The notes under the pieces are model-generated. The model was not told the DNA's origin, did no database searches, and saw nothing but the letters and a program-made list of their open reading frames with translations. This document shows, piece by piece, positions 43,187 through 53,526 of a DNA stretch of 64,000 nt. This stretch comes from Paenibacillus pinistramenti (lineage in GTDB: Bacteria; Bacillota; Bacilli; Paenibacillales; Paenibacillaceae). The first letter of the stretch is position 1. Each line of letters starts with the position of its first letter. Where the stretch lies: positions 248,001 through 312,000 of the forward strand of contig NZ_VAWG01000002.1 in NCBI RefSeq assembly GCF_005869875.1. The letters are read 5' to 3'. Made by a program: the position numbers and the translations under genes.

Positions 43187-43339
43187 GCCTGAACACCTCT
43201 TACTATTACATTTTATGGTAAAGTTAAGCATTCCCGGATCGGTGCCCATTCATTCCTTTGATTTGAATGCTTAGTCAATCAAATCCGCTTTCATGTCTAA
43301 TTTTTATATGTTTTTTACTTTAATTATTACGGTATTTTC

Positions 43340-43381
43340 TTGGACCAAGTTTTGCTAAGTTATATTTTGGTAACGCTTACA
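43340..43381 (+). promoter_or_regulatory. Endoglucanase promoter with cre-like site
   Basis: TTGGAC at 43340-43345 is a likely -35 and TATATT/TATTTT at 43361-43368 the -10. TGGTAACGCTTACA (43368-43381) matches the CcpA consensus on its reverse strand (TGTAAGCGTTACCA) at all but one position and overlaps the expected transcript start, which fits repression by preferred sugars. The remaining 340-bp gap up to the ATG shows no gene. Confidence 0.65.
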
Positions 43382-43529
43382 CTTTGACTGCCGGAGGTGA
43401 ATAGCTCCTTACGCTTTGCATTCTCGCAGATGTGCTGCACGGCATCTTTGTGATTACGTACAAGTTTCAGACGCTGCAGCCAGATTCTAGAAGCCGAAAC
43501 TCAAATCACTAGACAAAAGGAGAACCAAA

Positions 43530-45257
43530 ATGAAGCATCGATCAGCCAAGTCGCTATTCTCATTCACTTTGATTTCTGTCCTGTTGTTATCCATGTTTGC
43601 TTCCGGCGCATCAGCAGCCGGTGCGGAGCTTACTGCTTCTTCTGCCAAGACAAAGACAAATGCGCTGCAGTCCTATGTCGACAGCATGCAGCCCGGTTGG
43701 AACCTCGGCAATACGCTGGACGCCACCGGTGCTGATGAGACAACCTGGGGCAATCCGAAGGTCACCAAGCAGCTGATCCAGCAAATTAAGAAGCAGGGCT
43801 TCAACAGTATCCGCATTCCGGTAACCTGGGGCCAGCATATGGGCAGTGCTCCGGACTATACCATTGATCCTGCTTACCTTGATCGTGTTCAAGAAGTGGT
43901 CAATTGGGCGCTTGATGCTCATTTGTACGTTCTGATCAATGTGCACCATGATTCCTGGCAGTGGGTCAGCTATATGGAGAGCAAGCATGATGAGGTTCTC
44001 GCGCAATATAATGCTGCCTGGACCCAAATCGCAGACCGCTTCAAGAATACTTCCGACAAGCTGCTGTTTGAAAGCATCAACGAGCCGCGGTTTACGGATG
44101 GCGGAACTACAGACACTGCCAAAATGTTTGATATGCTGGCAGAGCTGAATACTTCCTTCCACCAAATCGTCCGCGCTTCCGGCGGGAAGAACACCACTCG
44201 TCCTCTGGTACTGCCTTCTTTGGGATCTTCACCGACTCAGGAGAACATGGATGAGCTCTACAGCACCATTACCAGCCTGAATGATCCTAACTTGATTGCA
44301 ACCGTTCACTATTACGGGTTCTGGCCTTTCAGTGTGAACATTGCGGGTTATACAACTTTTGAACAAGATACCCAAAACGATATCACCACAACCTTCGATA
44401 ACGTATACAATACATTCACAGCCAAAGGGATTCCGGTTATTCTTGGCGAATACGGACTGCTTGGCTTTGACAAGAACACCAATGTCATCGAACAAGGCGA
44501 GAAGCTGAAGTTCTTCAATTTCCTGCTGAACAAGCTCAAGGATAAGCACATTACCGCCATGCTGTGGGATAACGGCCAGCACTTTGGACGCACCACTTTC
44601 AAATGGTCCGATCCTTCGCTGTATCACATGATCATGGATACGGTCAATGGCGCTGCGGCAACTGCTTCAAGCGATCAGATCTTCATCAAGCAAGGCCAGC
44701 AGGTCAAAGATGCTTCCCTGCAATTAACTCTAAACGGAACCAAATTTGACAGCATTTCGGTTAACGGCAAGAAGCTGAAGAAGAATCAGGATTACACGCT
44801 GACTGACGGCGGGCTGCTCACTTTGAAAGCCAATACACTCAAGAGCCTGACCGCTTCCGGCAAGACAGGAGTTAACGCCGTTCTGACCCTGAGCTTCAAT
44901 AAAGGTCCGGAATGGAAAGTCAACGTCATTGTCTATAAGACTCCTCAGCTTCAAAGTGCTTCCGGCACAACGGACTCGTTCTCGATTCCGACTGCTTTCA
45001 ACGGTGACCGCCTTGCGACAATGGAAGCGGTATACGCTGACGGAAGCTTTGCAGGTCCGCAGAACTGGACAGCCTACAAAGAATTCGGCAATACCTTCAA
45101 CCCGAATTATGACAATGGAACAATCGACCTGCTCCCTGCCTTCTTTAATGAAGTCAAAGATGGAGATGTGACGCTGAAGTTCCACTTCTGGAGCGGTGAA
45201 ATTGTTACTTACACTATTACGAAAAATGGCACAGCCGTAACAGGCCAAGCCAATTAA
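43530..45257 (+). CDS. Secreted endo-beta-1,4-glucanase, GH5 with X2 and CBM46 modules
   Basis: A 575-aa exported cellulase. Signal peptide 1-30 (cleavage near ASGASAA). GH5 catalytic domain about 45-375: GWNLGNTLDA, NVHHD, acid/base E185 in FESINEPR, HYYGFWPFS, nucleophile E307 in ILGEYGLL, LWDNGQHF. Then an Ig-like X2 module (about 385-475) and a CBM46-type module to the end (WKVNVIV, YKEFGNTF, LKFHFWSGEIVTY). This GH5_4-X2-CBM46 order is known from Bacillus and Paenibacillus enzymes active on cellulose, glucan and xyloglucan. A cre site lies in its promoter and a terminator follows. Confidence 0.93.
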   Translation: MKHRSAKSLFSFTLISVLLLSMFASGASAAGAELTASSAKTKTNALQSYVDSMQPGWNLGNTLDATGADETTWGNPKVTKQLIQQIKKQGFNSIRIPVTWGQHMGSAPDYTIDPAYLDRVQEVVNWALDAHLYVLINVHHDSWQWVSYMESKHDEVLAQYNAAWTQIADRFKNTSDKLLFESINEPRFTDGGTTDTAKMFDMLAELNTSFHQIVRASGGKNTTRPLVLPSLGSSPTQENMDELYSTITSLNDPNLIATVHYYGFWPFSVNIAGYTTFEQDTQNDITTTFDNVYNTFTAKGIPVILGEYGLLGFDKNTNVIEQGEKLKFFNFLLNKLKDKHITAMLWDNGQHFGRTTFKWSDPSLYHMIMDTVNGAAATASSDQIFIKQGQQVKDASLQLTLNGTKFDSISVNGKKLKKNQDYTLTDGGLLTLKANTLKSLTASGKTGVNAVLTLSFNKGPEWKVNVIVYKTPQLQSASGTTDSFSIPTAFNGDRLATMEAVYADGSFAGPQNWTAYKEFGNTFNPNYDNGTIDLLPAFFNEVKDGDVTLKFHFWSGEIVTYTITKNGTAVTGQAN

Positions 45258-45292
45258 TCCTCTGATTTTTGCTGTACCGGCTATGACGAAAC

Positions 45293-45328
45293 TAAGAACC
45301 GCAGGCGCATTTGCCTGCGGTTCTTTGC
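45293..45328 (+). terminator. Terminator of the endoglucanase gene
   Basis: AAGAACCGCAGGC and GCCTGCGGTTCTT form a perfect 13-bp stem with a 6-nt loop followed by a short T run; likely also usable from the minus strand. Confidence 0.88.
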
Positions 45329-45396
45329 GTATGGCTCGTATGGATCCGTCCAGATCGGATGAATATCGTATAGCTCGTATAACTTTATCTCACTTG

Positions 45397-46110
45397 TCAG
45401 ATAGTCATATCCGCTCCTGTATAATCTACAAAATGGTAGCGGGAGCTGACAGCGGTTCTGCGCTCGATCAGATCCAGTATCCCTTTGGCGCTTGCTCTGG
45501 GGTCCAAAGCTGCCTCTTCCCCGCCCATATCGGTCCGCATCCAGCCGGGGTGCACGCTCAGCACCTGCGTGTCCCGGCCTTTCAGCAGGCTGCCAAGCTG
45601 GAGGGTGAACATGTTCAGTGCCGTTTTGGTCATGCCGTACGGATAATCGTTCGGGTATGCATTCGTAAGACTTCCAGCTTCTGACGACACGTTGATAATG
45701 GAAGCCTCAGCTTCCGAGAGAAGCGGCAGCATGTGTTTAACCACCCGGATCGGGCCGAACAGATTAATATCGAAAGCGGTCTGTACGTCGTTTAGATCCA
45801 GCTCTTCAATCGGGGTATTCCGCGCATTTAAAATGGCCGCATTATTAACTATCGCATGCAGGCTGATCCCTTTATTGTTTAGGTCTGCTGCCGCCTCTGC
45901 AATACTGCTCTCATCCTGGACGTCCAGCTTAACCAGCTGCAGCCGTTCCCGAATATTAGGATCGGAGTCTGAACCGGCTAACTGCTGAAGCCTGCTCCCC
46001 TTCTCTTCAGGATTTCGAACCCCTGCTATGACGCTGTGACCGCGCTCCAGTGCTTCCATTACAAGCTCTAACCCCAGCCCCCGGCTCGCTCCGGCTATTA
46101 AAATGTTCAT
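45397..46110 (-). CDS. Short-chain dehydrogenase/reductase
   Basis: A 237-aa NAD(P)-dependent SDR. Cofactor loop GASRGLG at 7-13, NNAA at about 90, and the catalytic YxxxK as YGMTK (YPYGMTKTALNMF). The arginine-rich start after the loop (AGVRNPEEKG) suggests NADP. Closest in look to the C-factor/sniffer-like SDRs. GGAGG lies 9 nt before the ATG. Substrate unknown. Confidence 0.88.
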   Translation of the reverse strand: MNILIAGASRGLGLELVMEALERGHSVIAGVRNPEEKGSRLQQLAGSDSDPNIRERLQLVKLDVQDESSIAEAAADLNNKGISLHAIVNNAAILNARNTPIEELDLNDVQTAFDINLFGPIRVVKHMLPLLSEAEASIINVSSEAGSLTNAYPNDYPYGMTKTALNMFTLQLGSLLKGRDTQVLSVHPGWMRTDMGGEEAALDPRASAKGILDLIERRTAVSSRYHFVDYTGADMTI

Positions 46111-46253
46111 GGTTCATGACCTCCAATTAGGCATATTAAGTAACGATAGAATATGGAATACAGATTTATCTTTAGCAGGTTTCGAAAGCGCTGTCAAACT
46201 AGGGTGCAGAAAGAGTCCCGACTCTGAGAGATTACCGAGCCTGCTGCCCTATG

Positions 46254-46294
46254 CAAAAAAAACAGGGAACAAGAATGCGCTCATCCTGTTCCCC
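46254..46294 (-). terminator. Terminator of the second chemoreceptor gene
   Basis: GGGAACA and TGTTCCC (minus strand) close a longer imperfect hairpin with GATG/CATTC inside; eight T follow. Confidence 0.8.
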
Positions 46295-46348
46295 GAATTT
46301 TTACCCTTTTCCCCTAATCTGCTCTCTATATCTGATTCTAGGATTCAT

Positions 46349-47974
46349 TTAAGAAACCTTATATTTTGCAATATAGCGTCCCAGCTCCTGAGAAGATTCG
46401 TTCAGCAGCTCGGCTGCGCGTGCCATATTTTGAATAGAGCTGTTTTGCGTTTCGGATGCCTGGGCCATTTCGGCACTGCCGGTGTAGGCTTTCTTGGCAA
46501 TTCCCTCCAGCTCATTGATGGCAGCGCTGACTTCTTCGGAGCTGGCGGATAACTGCTCGGATGCAGCAGAAATTTCCTGGATCTGCATGGAGATTTCTCC
46601 GGTGGATTTGTTAATCGCTTTAAAAGCTTCATTCGCGCTGTGGATGGATTCCCGCCCCTGCTCAACCTGGGTTACGCCGGCTTCAATGGATTTTACCGCA
46701 TAAAGGGTATCCTTCTGAATGATCGAGACGATGTCACTGATCTGGTCAGACGAAGCTTTGGATTCAGCAGCGAGCTTTCTGATTTCGGCGGCTACGACCG
46801 CAAAGCCTTTGCCATGCTCACCTGCACGGGCTGCTTCAATTCCTGCATTGAAAGACAGCAGGTTCGTTTGGGCGGCGATGCTCGCGATCAAATCGGTAAT
46901 CTGATTAATATTTTGCGAATGTTCGTTCAGCTTGCCGACAATCTCTGAGAATTCAGCAACCACTTGGTTGATATGATCCATTTGAACAACCGCGGCTTGA
47001 AGCTGCTCGTTCCCTGCTTTAGCTTCCTGTTCATTAGTTACGGACAATTGGGATACAGCCGAAGTGGTCTCGGAGATGCGCTGTACGCCAAGCGAAATTT
47101 CTTCCATAGCCCGGGCAGTCTCTGAAATACTGACCATCTGCACATTTGCGCCTTCGGCAATATTTTGGGCAGTCAGCGAAGCGGCTGAAATCTGCTCCCG
47201 GGATTGCTGCGTTTGATCCGTCAGCTGCTGGCTGGAGACAGCCACCTGACTGGACGTATGCTGAGCGGCTTCAATAAAGGAAGAAAGGCTCTGCCGCATT
47301 TGTTCGAATATGTTCGCTAATGTCCCGATCTCGTCTTTCTTCTTGTTCACGATCGGCTCACTCAGGTCGCCTTCAGAGATCTTCTGCGCTGCTGCAGTCA
47401 GCTGGCGGACAGGTCTGTTAAAGGAGCGGATCAAGTCCCATGCCGCAAAGATGCTGAACAGCAGGCCTCCCAATTGAATAAGTGCGACATACAGATTGGA
47501 ACGGTTATTTTCATCCATTACGCCAGTAACGGTGTTATGCGCTTCGTTATTTTCCGCTTGTGAAAAGTTGTCGATTGCACTCGTAATATCATTAATAACA
47601 TTCATATCTGCTTGATCGTTATGCAGCGCTTTATCCATTTTGCTTCTAATATCATCCACTTTAGCTTTGTCTTCTGGATTTAACCCTACATATTGATCCA
47701 GATCGCTGCTAAATTGTTTAGACAAGTCATCGATTTGAGCTTGAATGTTCTTGGGTTCTCCCAATTGGGCAATCCCTAATACCTGCTGAGTCTGAATTTG
47801 GGACAGAATGGCTTTCGTGTCTCCGGCAAAATGCAGGGATTTCAGCGAATCCGTCTTGACATTATCCAATCGTCCGGACTGCTTCTGTGTGTTAATGGTC
47901 TGATACCCTACCCCGGCAATAAGAAATAAGATCAAAATGGAGAAATACACATAGATTTTTGTTTTTATTTTCAT
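46349..47974 (-). CDS. Methyl-accepting chemotaxis protein (4HB-HAMP-MA)
   Basis: A 541-aa chemoreceptor of classic layout: transmembrane helix 1 (about 7-24), an extracellular four-helix-bundle sensor (about 25-165), helix 2 (about 165-185), a HAMP domain ([20 protein letters not shown]), and a signalling domain with [20 protein letters not shown] and [15 protein letters not shown]. Ligand unknown. Its leader region (47,975-48,140) contains a TTTCTC hexamer tract. Confidence 0.93.
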   Translation of the reverse strand: MKIKTKIYVYFSILILFLIAGVGYQTINTQKQSGRLDNVKTDSLKSLHFAGDTKAILSQIQTQQVLGIAQLGEPKNIQAQIDDLSKQFSSDLDQYVGLNPEDKAKVDDIRSKMDKALHNDQADMNVINDITSAIDNFSQAENNEAHNTVTGVMDENNRSNLYVALIQLGGLLFSIFAAWDLIRSFNRPVRQLTAAAQKISEGDLSEPIVNKKKDEIGTLANIFEQMRQSLSSFIEAAQHTSSQVAVSSQQLTDQTQQSREQISAASLTAQNIAEGANVQMVSISETARAMEEISLGVQRISETTSAVSQLSVTNEQEAKAGNEQLQAAVVQMDHINQVVAEFSEIVGKLNEHSQNINQITDLIASIAAQTNLLSFNAGIEAARAGEHGKGFAVVAAEIRKLAAESKASSDQISDIVSIIQKDTLYAVKSIEAGVTQVEQGRESIHSANEAFKAINKSTGEISMQIQEISAASEQLSASSEEVSAAINELEGIAKKAYTGSAEMAQASETQNSSIQNMARAAELLNESSQELGRYIAKYKVS

Positions 47975-48098
47975 TGGATAGCCCCCCGGCAGTATTACTT
48001 GTGTCTAAGTAAATGATTCTGGTTACGCCATTAGTCTAAGTCGCCCGACTTCTCTCCCCCTTCCGTTTTCTAGTTCTCCAGCTTCCCCTAATATCCAA

Positions 48099-48139
48099 TT
48101 TCTCTTTCTCTTTCTCTTTCTCTTTCTCTATCTCTTTCT
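48099..48139. repeat. TTTCTC hexanucleotide microsatellite
   Basis: About six units of TTTCTC with one interruption, in the 314-bp gap between the chemoreceptor and leuA. Slippage-prone; lies about 125-165 bp upstream of the chemoreceptor start. The rest of the gap holds only the leuA terminators. Confidence 0.85.
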
Positions 48140-48223
48140 GATAAATCTACAAACGCAATAAATATTCACCTATTTATATCGGAAAATTTCAACAAAATAT
48201 TACACATTTCTTGTTTGCTCTAT

Positions 48224-48291
48224 AAAAAAGCAGCCCATTCCCTTTCGGAAATGGACTGCCGGATCAAACGGTCCCCTGAGGGGAACCGTTA
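48224..48291 (-). terminator. Tandem hairpins ending leuA
   Basis: A first hairpin AACGGTTCCCC/GGGGACCGTT overlaps the leuA stop. A second, GCAGTCCATT/AATGGGCTGC around CC-GAAA-GG, is followed by six T and is the terminator proper. Confidence 0.85.
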
Positions 48292-49953
48292 CTTCGTATT
48301 TTCCAGCCGGTTCAAGGCTACCAGCATCGCGTGTACGGACGCCTGGATGATATCCGGGTGAATGCCTGCACCCCAATATACTTTTCCGCCGGTCGACAGA
48401 CCCACGTAGGCAATCGCCTGCGCGGAAGACTCGCGTCCGAGCGAGTGTTCTTCATAGAAGGACAGCTCATAATCGACGTCAAGATAGGCTTTGAAAGCAT
48501 TGCTTACAGAATCAAGGTGGCCATTGCCAAGCGCGTTGATGGTCTCGCGTTCACCCGACTTGGAAATTTCCAGGGTAGCAACGATAGAGCCGCCCTCTTT
48601 CTTGAAGCTGTAATCGAGCAGTTCGAAATTATGGGTATTATCGACATATTCGGCCTTGAAGAGGTCGTAAATCTCCTCCGCGGACAGTTCTTTCTCTCTT
48701 TGGTCGGAGGCGCCTTTGGCCAGGTATCCCATTTCTTCCTTCATTCCTGCCGGAAGCTGGATACCGTAGCTTTGCTGAAGCATGTAGCCTACCCCGCCTT
48801 TGCCGGACTGGCTGTTCACCCGGATGACGTCGGTTTCATAGTTTCTGCCTACATCTTTAGGATCGATCGGCAGATAAGGAACTTCCCAGATCGGCGAATC
48901 GTTCTTCTCGCGCCACTGCATGCCTTTGGCAATCGCATCCTGGTGGGAGCCGGAGAACGCGGTGAAGACCAGCTCGCCCGCATAAGGATGGCGCTCTGCA
49001 ACCCGCATTTGGGTCAGACGCTCATATCCTTCGATGATCTCCTGCATGCTGCTGAAATCCAGCTTCGGATCAATACCGTGGGAATACAGATTCATCGCAA
49101 GTGTGACGATGTCGACATTGCCGGTTCTTTCGCCATTGCCGAACAAGGTTCCTTCCACCCGGTCCGCTCCCGCCAAAATGGCGTATTCCGCATCCGCTAC
49201 ACCGCTGCCTCTGTCGTTGTGAGGATGCACGGACAGAACGACGCCGTCGCGGTAGGCGAGATTTTTATGGATATATTCAATCTGGCTGGCGAAGACGTGC
49301 GGCATCGCATTTTCCACAGTAGTCGGAATATTGATAATAGCTTTGTTAGCGCTGTCCGGCTTCCAGATCTCCAGTACACTGTTGCAGATATCAAGCGCGT
49401 AATCGACCTCGGTGCCCGGGAAGCTTTCCGGACTGTATTGGAACATGAAATTTCCTGGTGTTGTTGCAGCCAATTCCTTGAGCAGGACTGCTCCGTCCAC
49501 CGCAAGCTGTTTGATTTCTTCTTTGCTCTTCTGGAACACCTGCTGACGCTGGATGACAGATGTCGAATTATACAGATGCACGATCGCCCGGGGAGCACCC
49601 TCCAGCGCTTCAAACGTTCTGCGGATGATATGTTCTCTGGATTGGGTAATGACCTGGATCGTTACATCCTCCGGAATCATCTTCTCTTCAATAATGGTGC
49701 GCAAGAATTGAAATTCAGTGTCGGAGGCTGCAGGAAAGGCAACTTCGATTTCCTTGAAGCCGATCTTGAGCAGCATTTTGAACATATCGAGCTTCTCCTG
49801 GAGATTCATCGGCTTAACAAGAGCTTGATTCCCGTCGCGGAGATCGACGCTGCACCAAAGAGGCGCTTGATCGATATAGTCTTTATGTACCCAATCATGC
49901 GTAACCACCGGCGGCAAAAAATATCCTCGTTTGTACTTTCTGTAATCCATCAT
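48289..49953 (-). CDS. leuA: 2-isopropylmalate synthase
   Basis: First committed enzyme of leucine synthesis, condensing acetyl-CoA with 2-oxoisovalerate. 554 aa. The TIM barrel has the metal motif [11 protein letters not shown] and the HxH pair [27 protein letters not shown] follows; the C-terminal regulatory domain ends GVHAML-like ([18 protein letters not shown]). This is the long LeuA2 class seen in actinobacteria and some Firmicutes, not the shorter form. ATG 49953 is used (GGAGG 7 nt upstream). A Leu T-box leader controls it; the other leu/ilv genes are not here. Confidence 0.95.
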   Translation of the reverse strand: MMDYRKYKRGYFLPPVVTHDWVHKDYIDQAPLWCSVDLRDGNQALVKPMNLQEKLDMFKMLLKIGFKEIEVAFPAASDTEFQFLRTIIEEKMIPEDVTIQVITQSREHIIRRTFEALEGAPRAIVHLYNSTSVIQRQQVFQKSKEEIKQLAVDGAVLLKELAATTPGNFMFQYSPESFPGTEVDYALDICNSVLEIWKPDSANKAIINIPTTVENAMPHVFASQIEYIHKNLAYRDGVVLSVHPHNDRGSGVADAEYAILAGADRVEGTLFGNGERTGNVDIVTLAMNLYSHGIDPKLDFSSMQEIIEGYERLTQMRVAERHPYAGELVFTAFSGSHQDAIAKGMQWREKNDSPIWEVPYLPIDPKDVGRNYETDVIRVNSQSGKGGVGYMLQQSYGIQLPAGMKEEMGYLAKGASDQREKELSAEEIYDLFKAEYVDNTHNFELLDYSFKKEGGSIVATLEISKSGERETINALGNGHLDSVSNAFKAYLDVDYELSFYEEHSLGRESSAQAIAYVGLSTGGKVYWGAGIHPDIIQASVHAMLVALNRLENTK

Positions 49954-49981
49954 ACATTTCCCTCCCATATCGAATGAAAAA

Positions 49982-50268
49982 ATAAAAAGGCCTTTCGTCT
50001 CCAAATCAATCATTAGAGACGAAAGACCATGTCTTACGCGGTACCACTCCAGTTTTATGAACAACCGTTCATACGCTCAGCGGATAAAGGGATCAAGCCC
50101 GTATCCTGCCCCTCGTAACGGCGGGCATTCCGGCCGCAGCTAATCCCCGAACACATAGTTCCGGTTTCAAAGCGGCTGCTCCAAGGCGAGTTCCCTGATC
50201 TCCTTCTGCTGCTTCGCATCAACCAGCAGCTTTCTGAAACCGGACAGGCAGGTACTGTTCCTCATCCA
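49982..50268 (-). promoter_or_regulatory. Leucine T-box riboswitch of leuA
   Basis: The conserved T-box GGAGTGGTACCGCG lies at 50051-50037 (minus strand). Stem I text (AGCTGCTGG, GATGCGAAGCAGC) is upstream, and the specifier context GAA-CTC-GCC puts a CUC Leu codon at 50190-50188. Downstream, GGTCTTTCGTCTC and GAGACGAAAGGCC form the terminator followed by T5ATTTTTT. Uncharged tRNA-Leu should bind and prevent termination, so leuA rises when leucine is short. Confidence 0.93.
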
Positions 50269-50391
50269 AGCATTTAAAATATTTCCATAATAATAGCAGG
50301 AACTCGCCAATTAATCCAGTCTTATTTAACATGACTTGTTAAAATTTTTATTTTCGGACCGGCTGGCTGCTCCCAGGCCGTTCATTCCTCC

Positions 50392-53300
50392 TTAAGGCTG
50401 AGCCTGCTGCTGGCCGGAATCCACTGAGGAATCGGAATCTGCCGCTGAAGCTGGTGCGGGAGCTGGAATCTCGACGGTATCAGAGGCAGCAGAGAGCACA
50501 TCAGGCGTATCGGCGGTTCCGTTTGAAACCGCGAGCACATATACCTTGTAGCCGGCTCCCGGCTTCAGGGCAGCTCCGGAAATATCGGAAGCAATAGTCT
50601 TCGTAACTGCAGCTCCCTCTTTACCGGTGCTGAGATAGCCGGCTCCGTCTACCGCTTCAGCATCGCTTAATTTAAAGGAACCGCGGTCCGAAGGAACAAC
50701 GAGAATCCGGTATTCCGAGATCAGGTTCTCGGATTCCGATTTCGTGAAGGTTACCTTCAGACTGGCGTTATCGTCGTTCAGCGACGCCTTGACCTCTGTC
50801 GCCGGGCTGATTGTCAGATTGCGGGTCAATGTGATCGCCGAGGACGCCGCAGAGAGCTTATTGCTGCCTGAATAGCCGGATTTGCCTACGGACAGGACAA
50901 AGATCCGGTAGGCTGTGCCGTTTGTAATGGCTTCCCCGTTTACTGTCCGCAGCCAGTCATCCAGATTCACACTGTAATCTCCGCCGGTTGTGCTGACCTT
51001 CTTGTAATAAGAACTGGTCACATTGTTTGCCTTGGCCAATGTAAAGCTGGAAGCGTCCGAATCTTTCACAACCATTATCCGGTAGCTGCCGATTTGGCTC
51101 TCATCAGCCGCCTTAGAGAACTTGACCTTTAAATCGCCGGCATTGCCGTTGTCCGCAATATCGCTGACTGTCAGATTGGAGACTGCTCCAAGCGATTTGT
51201 TGTCGGTCAGCGTAATGCTTGAAGAAGCAGCCGACAAGGCTCCATTCGTCCCGCTCCCTACGGTCAGCACAAACACTTTATAACTTTGGCCTTTGCCGAC
51301 AATGTCGCCGTCAACCGAACGGGTATAGCTGTTTAGTGCCAAGCTCAGATTGCTGCCGGTTTTGGGGACACTGGTGTAATAGGAGCTGGACAAGCTCGAG
51401 GCTTTGGATAATGTGAAGCTGCCGGCTTCGTTCGCTTTTACCACAAATACACGGTATCCATTTATGCCGGTCTCTGTGGAGGCTTTGTCAAAAGAAACCT
51501 GGAGATCCCGGCCGTCTCCGTTATCCGCAATATCGCTTACTTTCAGATTGCTGACTGCCGGAACCCCTTTGTTGACGGACAGTGTAATCGACGAGGACGG
51601 GCTGGACAGTACATTGTTGTTCACATTGCCGTTCTTGGCGACCGAAAGCACAAATACCTTGTAGCCAGTTCCGTTGACAATGAGCGCCCCGTCTGTGCTT
51701 CGGGCATTTTTATCGAGATTCAGGTTATGCGTGCTGCCGCTTAAAGAGACGGAAGTATAGTAGCTGCCGGACAACTTGCTGGCCTTGGATAAAGTGAAGC
51801 TGCCGGCATCCGCAGATTTTACAACAAATACACGGTATTCGCTGATGCTGCTTTCACTCTTGGCATCCGTGAAGGATACCTGCAAATCCCGGCCATCTCC
51901 GTAGTCGCTGGTGTCGCTTGCCTTTAAGCTGCTTACCGCAGCAACCCCGCTGTCTGACAAGGTAATCGCCGCGGAAGGCGCTGACAGCCAATTCGGATAT
52001 TTGGAACTGTTATTGGACACCGCCATGACAAACACCTTGTAAGATACTCCCTCCGTCACAGCATAGCCTTGAACATCCTTCAAGGTATTTGGCAGGACGG
52101 TCGTAAGCGTCTTATTCCCGTTCTTGGACACTTCGTAGTAACGGTCTCTGGAAGCCGCATTTGCCGCGCTCAGAGTAAAGCTCCCGGCGCTGTCTGCTCT
52201 CACCACGTAGATCCGGTAATTCGCGACTTTGGATTCATCCGAAGCTTTGGTAAAGCTGACCTGCAGGTCTCTTCCGTCGCCGTAATTCGAATTATCGGTT
52301 ACCGATGAAAGGACCGGCGCCTGATTAGAGGCGCTCAGGATCAGCGGCGAGGAAGCCGCAGAGAGCCTGCTGGCAGATGCGGACGGTTTGCTGCTGACCG
52401 AAAGCACGAAGGCCGTGTAAGATACTCCATTCTTGAGCAGTTCACCCGAAGTATCCCGGCTGCCGGCATTCAGCACCGTGCTCAGCGTACTGCCTGCTTT
52501 GCCGACTGAAGTGTAGTTGGAGCTTGAAACCGCATTAGCCGCAGACAGCGTGAAACGGGAAGCATTTGCGGTCTTCACAATAAACACCCGGTAGCCGGAG
52601 ATGTTGGATTCGCTTGATGCTTTGGTAAAGCTGACCGCCAAATCGCGTCCATCCCCATAATCGGCAACGTCGCTTATGCTTACGTTTGATGCGGCAGGCA
52701 CCGAATTTCCAGTCAATGTAAAAGTATCCGAAGGCGAGGAAAGGGCATAATCCCCCGAATTGCCGAGCGTCATCACAAATACCTTATAGGAAGAATCTGC
52801 TGCAAGTATATTGCCGTCGACATCGCGGGTTTGGGCAGTCAGGCTGACCGACTGGTCTCCGCCCGCGGACGAGACCGCCGTGTAATTGGACCCATTCACG
52901 CGCAAAGCTTTCGCTTCAGTAAAGCCCGAAGCATCAGCTGCCTTGACGATAAAGATCCGGTAGCCGGTTATGTTCGCGGTATAGTCCGGACGGGCAAAGT
53001 TCACTACTACATCCGAGCCGTTCCCGTTTTGTCCGGTAACCCTTGCGCTTACATAAGACACGCTGTCTACCGTCCCCGGCGTCACTTCTCCTGAATCTCC
53101 GTTTGTATGAATGATTACGATTCTTGAGGCTGGCTGCCAGTCAACGGTCTGTCCCAGTGCTTCACTCACAAAGCGAAGCGGCACCAGCGTTCTGCCGTTC
53201 CGGGAGAAGGCCGGGGAATCCAGCGAGACGACCTCGCCGTTGATTGTTGCCGTTCTGGAACCAAGCGTAAGCACAACCGTGGTGTCATCCTTGTAAGAGG

Positions 53301-53526
53301 TGACGGTCTGGGAGCGCTGATCCCACAGAACATCCGCATCCAGGGCTTCAAAGATCCCTCTGAGCGGCACAAAAGTACGGCTGCCCGAAACGACCGGGGC
53401 CTGGTCGGTGACAAGCTCTGTGCCGTCTATATAAATTTTGATTGCGGAAGCAGCATGCACTTGGGGCGGTGCAATAACAGCTGCAGTGAGGACAGCGGCC
53501 ATAAATGCAGATATGATTTTCTTCAA
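50392..53526 (-). CDS. Large exported protein: stalk domain plus seven Fn3-like repeats
   Basis: A 1,044-aa exported protein. The TTG at 53526 is the start (GGAGG 9 nt upstream), giving the signal KKIISAFMAAVLTAAVIAPP with cleavage after VHA. Residues about 30-140 are the copper-amine-oxidase N-terminal type stalk domain (SRTFVPLRGIFEALDADV, then GRTLVPLRFVSEALG). Seven repeats of about 110-120 residues follow, each with YGDGRDLQVSFTKAS-like, ISGYRVFIVK-like and YKVFVLSV-like segments; repeats 2-6 are close, 1 and 7 divergent. The tail is Ala/Ser/Gln-rich. No SLH domain, sortase motif or catalytic site seen. Role probably adhesive or structural at the cell wall. Confidence 0.85.
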   Translation of the reverse strand: MKKIISAFMAAVLTAAVIAPPQVHAASAIKIYIDGTELVTDQAPVVSGSRTFVPLRGIFEALDADVLWDQRSQTVTSYKDDTTVVLTLGSRTATINGEVVSLDSPAFSRNGRTLVPLRFVSEALGQTVDWQPASRIVIIHTNGDSGEVTPGTVDSVSYVSARVTGQNGNGSDVVVNFARPDYTANITGYRIFIVKAADASGFTEAKALRVNGSNYTAVSSAGGDQSVSLTAQTRDVDGNILAADSSYKVFVMTLGNSGDYALSSPSDTFTLTGNSVPAASNVSISDVADYGDGRDLAVSFTKASSESNISGYRVFIVKTANASRFTLSAANAVSSSNYTSVGKAGSTLSTVLNAGSRDTSGELLKNGVSYTAFVLSVSSKPSASASRLSAASSPLILSASNQAPVLSSVTDNSNYGDGRDLQVSFTKASDESKVANYRIYVVRADSAGSFTLSAANAASRDRYYEVSKNGNKTLTTVLPNTLKDVQGYAVTEGVSYKVFVMAVSNNSSKYPNWLSAPSAAITLSDSGVAAVSSLKASDTSDYGDGRDLQVSFTDAKSESSISEYRVFVVKSADAGSFTLSKASKLSGSYYTSVSLSGSTHNLNLDKNARSTDGALIVNGTGYKVFVLSVAKNGNVNNNVLSSPSSSITLSVNKGVPAVSNLKVSDIADNGDGRDLQVSFDKASTETGINGYRVFVVKANEAGSFTLSKASSLSSSYYTSVPKTGSNLSLALNSYTRSVDGDIVGKGQSYKVFVLTVGSGTNGALSAASSSITLTDNKSLGAVSNLTVSDIADNGNAGDLKVKFSKAADESQIGSYRIMVVKDSDASSFTLAKANNVTSSYYKKVSTTGGDYSVNLDDWLRTVNGEAITNGTAYRIFVLSVGKSGYSGSNKLSAASSAITLTRNLTISPATEVKASLNDDNASLKVTFTKSESENLISEYRILVVPSDRGSFKLSDAEAVDGAGYLSTGKEGAAVTKTIASDISGAALKPGAGYKVYVLAVSNGTADTPDVLSAASDTVEIPAPAPASAADSDSSVDSGQQQAQP

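Noticed and set aside
43415..43500. Possible short leader peptide upstream of the endoglucanase (TTG near 43415 after GGAGGTG).
   Set aside because: The ribosome site is 18 nt from the TTG and the short peptide has no regulatory pattern.
48331..49977. Long open frame of about 548 codons antisense to leuA.
   Set aside because: It lies wholly over leuA, has no ribosome site and no family resemblance; long antisense frames are expected in GC-rich coding DNA.
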